Part shown: positions 59,857 through 64,000 of the stretch, in pieces
Layout: each line of letters starts with the position of its first letter
Numbering within the stretch: position 1 is the first letter of the stretch
Assembly (NCBI GenBank): GCA_036852015.1
Contig: JAANDG010000151.1
Location: 124,001 to 188,000 of the forward strand
DNA: 64,000 nt
Reading direction: 5' to 3'
Source: Pelodera strongyloides
Lineage: Eukaryota > Nematoda > Chromadorea > Rhabditida > Rhabditidae
Made by a program: the position numbers and the translations under genes
The notes under the pieces: model-generated
The model's database searches: none
What the model saw: only the letters and a program-made list of their open reading frames with translations
What the model was told of the DNA's origin: nothing

Positions 59857-60097
59857 ATCATCAATAATAAAAAAATCTGACTAAATTGTTATAATTATAA
59901 TTGTAATATACAATAGGCTCAATCTATGCATCTAGTCACGAACACTAGCAGTCGTAGATTTGGTTTTCAGATAATCTACTTCAATACAAGAACTTGTTTC
60001 TACAAACAACGGATGTTGCTAGTTAGGGCAAAGTTGCCGGGAGCCTAACAAAAATAGAGCTTCAAAGGTGATTTTCGATTGAATATTTGAGCCTTCT

Positions 60098-60277
60098 TCA
60101 AGCGAAATACCGGCCGGTGTTTGAAACTCATCGTGAACAACTGAATTCTTACATATTTATGCTAATTTGATCGAATTTAGCTCGATTTTTTATTCTAATT
60201 TATGTTCATTTGCATATGGTGATAAGACTGCTGGTGTACACAATGCGTTTCAAAATCCGGATAATATTTCGCTTTAA
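60098..60277. repeat. MITE family A copy 19
   Basis: Left flank TCAA, right flank TTAA; about 240 bp upstream of the DUF268-B start. Confidence 0.88.
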
Positions 60278-60401
60278 AGTGAAACCAAAACTACTGTAGC
60301 TTCCATAAGATTTCTCTTTGTAGATATAGTAATTTTCCAAAGCACGATAGACAAGCAAGTTTGAAGGCGCGCGTTTCTTTCAGGTGATATAAACGTAATT
60401 C

Positions 60402-60431
60402 TTAGGCTTAGACTTAGGCTTAGGCCTACAG
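60402..60431 (+). repeat. Short interstitial TTAGGC tract
   Basis: About four TTAGGC-like units with one substitution (TTAGAC). Confidence 0.75.
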
Positions 60432-60439
60432 GGTTCGTG

Positions 60440-61490
60440 ATTTATTATCGATGTGTGTATTGAAGAAGCCGATTTGAATTAACCGGTTCCCATTAGCTGA
60501 AGTAATTTTAGGAAAATAGGGAAGCTTTTATTACGTTCTTATCGAAACTTTGAGGTAAATAAAGGTAAACTTCGCTGACGTTCTTTACAGATAAGGTGCT
60601 AATAGCACTACACCCATAAAGCCGGGAGATAGTGCTACCTATAACAATACGTTCAGTAGGAACGTTATGATAACAAAAAGAAAGCCGTCTTGAAGTGATC
60701 CCGTCCTTGCACTGATGAAACTGGGTTTGTTGAGACTAGCGCTCAACTTTCGTGAAACGCATGCCTACATGAGATGTGGATTATGTAACACGAATTAGAA
60801 TGGGCTGGATATTGGATAGAATGGGTTTGCAGCTCGAATTAGCATACGAACTTGGATACATATATGAGTGGCACATAATCTGTTTATCCCAAGATCGACA
60901 TGTAGCCGGATGCGGACGTGGACGTGTGGTGCTGATGGACCTGGTGTGGAGCGAGCAAGGACGTGTGTGGTGTTCTGCTGGACCATCTACAGAAGAAAGA
61001 AGAGTGTTGTGTTCAAGGAACCTCATGCCTACTGGAAGGCCGAGTCGGAGAAGAGAAGCGATGAAGCCCCTCCGGCGTGTATTAAGAGGATTTCGACCCA
61101 CTTGTTTCTGTTCTTAATAAAGATGGCCTTCGGCCACTGCTACTGTGTTTCTTTCTTGTACTAATGCTGATTAATTTATGTTGCTGCCGTCGACGTGGTT
61201 ACGTGTTGTCTTCTGGGATCATCTTTGTGAAGGATTGGCACTCCTTTACAGGGTTGGTGCGCGGCGAAATCCTGGCGCGGAAGTGCCGCGCCGCGAGATC
61301 CTGGCTAGAGCCGGGCGAAGGCTAGGGGAACAAGGAAAATCGACCGGAAAATTGCTGGATTCTGAGAAAACGGCTCGCCCCGTCTTCGCCCGATCTTCGC
61401 CAAGTTGTTGCCAGGATTGCACGGAAAACTATTTGTTATTCAGTCAAGTGAGCGAACTTGGACTTGTTCAAAATCTTGCGCCGCCATCTC
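60440..61490. other. GC-richer region without a supported gene
   Basis: Both strands have 60-110 codon open frames at 60780-61120 that overlap each other, and none resembles a known family. AATAAAGATGG with a GGCCTTCGGCC hairpin near 61117-61137 looks like a retroelement or gene 3' end. A GGCGAAATCCTGGCGCGG motif at 61263 recurs near 62820 and 63895 and, diverged, at 14420. The region may be a decayed repeat. Confidence 0.4.
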
Positions 61491-61493
61491 CAG

Positions 61494-61679
61494 TCTTTTT
61501 GTTTGTTGTTCATACATTTGCATTACTCATTGTTTTTCTTTATATTTATTTAATTCCATTCAATTTCTTTCATATATAAATGTAATTCTTTTTGTTTGTT
61601 GTTCATACATTTGCATTAGTCGTTGTTTTTCTTTATATTTATTTAATTCCATTCAATTTCTTTCATATATAAATGTAAA
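61494..61679 (+). repeat. 93-bp tandem duplication
   Basis: Two almost identical direct copies of a 93-bp unit containing TTTGTTTGTTGTTCATACAT. Two base changes (ACTCA versus AGTCG) separate them. Confidence 0.95.
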
Positions 61680-62273
61680 ACGTATGTCAAATGCGTGTTT
61701 GAAACTTTTGCTTTTATTGTTGTTTGAACTGATTCACCTTTTTTAGATCATTAGCATTTTAATGTTATAATGTACTGCGGAGTTGCTTATAAGACAGCGT
61801 ACTTACCATAGCCTAGCATTTGTTTGTGTTATTGAAACGCTCATTATACTAACCACATAGTGATGAAATCAAAATCAAAAACATATTTTATATAAAGAAA
61901 GTTTTTACGTCTTCCACATAAGTTGATGGCTTCTTCTCTTCAACTAAACGGATTTCCTTTTTGGGAGCTTGTGTATCACAAAATATCAGGCAGGCGGAAG
62001 TGCGTTACCTGCGGCGTAATGATGGATGATAGGTCTAGGTTAGCGTTAACTTACCAACTCACGCGCTACAAAGGGTGGGCACGAAGACAAGATGGCCAAT
62101 GAGTAACGGACGTAAATCAAGTATGACCAAGAATGGTACAGTCTGTGTTTAGAAGTTCCTGAGCGGCCCATGTGAAGGTAATGGGAACTTGCTGTTTGTT
62201 CTTGGCACTGTTCCTATATATGACAAAATCTTCGACTGGTTCGACGAGGCTTCTTAATCTCTCAATTCCTTAG

Positions 62274-62312
62274 ACTTAGTTAGGCTTAGGTAGGCTTAGG
62301 CTTCAGGCTTAT
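62274..62312 (+). repeat. Degenerate interstitial TTAGGC tract
   Basis: Several TTAGGC units interrupted by TTAGG and TTCAGGC variants. Confidence 0.75.
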
Positions 62313-62562
62313 GGATTAATAATCGACGCAAAGTGTGAAGGAAGTTAAAGCACGTTTAAATAAATGCTCTTACGAGTTCGTAAACCGAACTCTGCTCACA
62401 ACCTTTAAAGATAAGGTGCGATATTCACACACATAAAGCCCCGAGATTGCTACTTGCAACAATAAAGATCGGAGAGGGAGACATGAAAACAAATAAGAAA
62501 AAATAACACATTGCAAGTCTCCCCCCACCCTTTAACCGATTTTAGGGTAAACATTTATTGAG

Positions 62563-62726
62563 TTATCGAAATATCGGCCGGTTTTTGAAACACATCGAGT
62601 AGACCAGCATTCACAAATTAGTATAAAAACACGAGCTAAATTCGAGCAATTAGCATAAATACGTAAGAATTCAGTTGTCCACGTTGTCCACGATGCGTTT
62701 CAAAACCGGCCGGTATTTCGCTTTAA
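62563..62726. repeat. MITE family A copy 20
   Basis: The left end is truncated (CGAAATATCGGCCGG) and the right end is complete at TTAA. A GTTGTCCAC duplication is present inside. Confidence 0.87.
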
Positions 62727-62879
62727 ATCCTTCATTAAAATAAGCTAAAATTGTGGTGATAGATGAATTAGGTTTAGAATTGATCAAAATTTTGTGCTGC
62801 GCGGCGAGAACGTAACCCAAAACTTCACGCGGCGACATCCTGGCGCGAAGCTAGAAAATTGGCCAATTGTACATTACGC

Positions 62880-63075
62880 CCCCGAACCCCCGAACCACTG
62901 AACCACCAAAGGCGCCCCCGAGAACCCCCGGGGGTTGTGAACCCCCAGCGCGACGCGTGAACCCCCAAATCGTGAACCACCTCAGCAAGAACCTCCGAAC
63001 AGTGAACCACCGAGGGTTGAACTCCCGGATAGTGAACCACTTAGGGTTGAACACCCGGATGATGAACCACCATGG
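62880..63075 (+). repeat. Minisatellite of GTGAACCAC-type units
   Basis: Degenerate direct repeats. The last three units have a 30-bp period (CCGGATAGTGAACCACTTAG and variants); earlier ones are C-rich (GAACCCCCGAACC). The tract is open in one frame for about 70 codons, which follows from the 30-bp period and is not evidence of a gene. Confidence 0.8.
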
Positions 63076-63150
63076 GCCAATGTTAAAGCTGTATAGCATC
63101 CGGTTTTTGAAAGTGAGAACCGGGGACTTTCATCCTGTTTTTGTGAAAGT

Positions 63151-63217
63151 CATTTGCACATACCTCATGGGAAAGCATTTGTTCAGCAAATGCTTTCCCA
63201 TGAGGTATGTGCAAATG
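63151..63217. repeat. Perfect hairpin, 31-bp arms, 5-base loop
   Basis: The arm beginning CATTTGCACATACCTCATGG is repeated in exact inverted form around TTCAG. It lies 50 bp right of an AGCTGTATAGCATCCGG MITE end at 63085, so it may be the centre of a foldback element or a fold-back copying event. Confidence 0.95.
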
Positions 63218-64000
63218 TTTTTTTTGGGAAACAAGATATTGGGCGATGGTAAAAATCCTCTCAGAAGATGTATTTGTTAAAAAAAAGGTAATAACGATTG
63301 CTGTAATTGAATGGCAATGTGAAATTTAAAAATCGCCACACAAAGCCCCGAGCATTCACTAGGACCAGCTTATTTTTCCATTTGTGACTTAGTATCCAAA
63401 GAAAATACTTCTTTGAGACGACTACAGGACCAGTCACTGCTCGTTTATTTTCGGATGTCTTCACCTGCCCAGTTCCCAAGGCACACTCGGTGTTTTAATA
63501 AGTGTGAAACAGTTATCTTTGATGGTATGCGGGTGCGTGAAAGGAAAGAAAAGCGAATGGCTTACTTCGTGAACAATCTTCAGCTAGTTCAGTTAGCTGA
63601 GTACACTTTCGCGAGAATCTAGCGATTTTATGGCAAAATCGTATGTGTCTTAGTCACTGCATCGGTTTTGGCATTTGCGTCTAGTTCTCGCGACAGGTTT
63701 GCCGTAAAACATGAAACTCAGCGAGTGCGCGGTGGAAAAAGGACGGTTCGTCCAGGTTTCGCCGCACACTTCGCACCAGAAGCTCGACTGATGAATACTT
63801 TGGCACACCATTGCCCAATATTCGCCCGGTTTTCTCGAAAGGGTAGCCAGTGCACTCGCCCGGACTTGGCTGGAATCCGGCGAAGACTGGGCGAAGTGCG
63901 CGGCGAAACCTGGGCGAACCCGGTGTTTTTCGCTGCGCACCTACCGAATTTTGTCAGTGTGCACAGCCAGTTTAATTTGTGTCTGTGTCTTTTTATGCGT
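63218..64000. other. Terminal stretch, no gene supported
   Basis: From 63720 to 63930 repeated GGCGAA and CGCCCGG motifs give GC-rich DNA like that at 61260-61420. Frames on both strands overlap and neither shows a family match. Confidence 0.4.

Noticed and set aside
60776..61164. Overlapping frames of about 60-113 codons on both strands
   Set aside because: No motif or domain is recognisable and the frames contradict one another; the region is left as unexplained.
62867..63280. 137-codon frame rich in Asn, His and Pro
   Set aside because: It is explained by a degenerate minisatellite and the adjacent hairpin.
1..64000. CRISPR arrays, bacterial operons, phage or plasmid origins
   Set aside because: Repeats here are tandem satellites or dispersed palindromes without regular unique spacers, and all genes are intron-containing animal genes.

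Overview
The window looks like nematode nuclear DNA, probably from a rhabditid. Multi-exon genes have short introns ending in TTTCAG-like acceptors. Several interstitial tracts of the nematode telomere repeat TTAGGC are present. Two protein families recognised here, MLT-10/DUF644 and DUF268, are known mainly from nematodes. I see no bacterial genes, operons or CRISPR arrays. Five protein genes can be followed exon by exon, and reading phase was checked at every junction.

Layout. 1-12.8 kb is repeat-rich with no complete gene, only one isolated good-looking exon at 4.8 kb. 12.8-18.3 kb (+) holds a complete 13-exon Rh-type ammonium/CO2 channel gene (465 residues) with a tRNA-Pro gene inside an intron. 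18.3-24.9 kb is intergenic, full of MITEs, with one possible stray coding fragment at 19.1-19.5 kb. 24.9-35.75 kb (+) is a secreted protein with an N-terminal Reeler domain, a Thr/Pro and Gln/Asn-rich middle and a C-terminal ShKT domain. Its last intron carries a truncated Ty3/gypsy-type LTR retrotransposon (32.86-35.4 kb) whose pol gene has an in-frame internal deletion. 38.1-47.2 kb (-) is a 17-exon MLT-10-like (DUF644) gene. 50.2-55.7 kb and 56.4-59.9 kb (-) are two DUF268 genes in tandem, head to tail. Both look like type II membrane proteins with a methyltransferase-like C-terminal half. 59.9-64 kb has no gene I can support; it holds tandem repeats, telomere-like tracts and a perfect 31-bp-arm hairpin.

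The most striking feature is the density of palindromic MITEs that sit at TTAA. At least 20 copies of one family (ends AGCGAAATACCGGCCGG) and several other families with related ends (AGCGGTAT..., AGGGTCAGG..., AGGGTGAGG..., AGGGAATATG..., AGGGAATGTC...) fill introns and intergenic DNA. One copy begins in the TTAA that contains the stop codon of the MLT-10-like gene and probably supplies its 3' UTR and poly(A) signal. Another abuts a splice acceptor of the same gene and itself contains a nested MITE.

Three of the genes show one-base reading-frame discrepancies in otherwise well conserved exons. These could be assembly indels or early decay, and they matter for anyone predicting the proteins.
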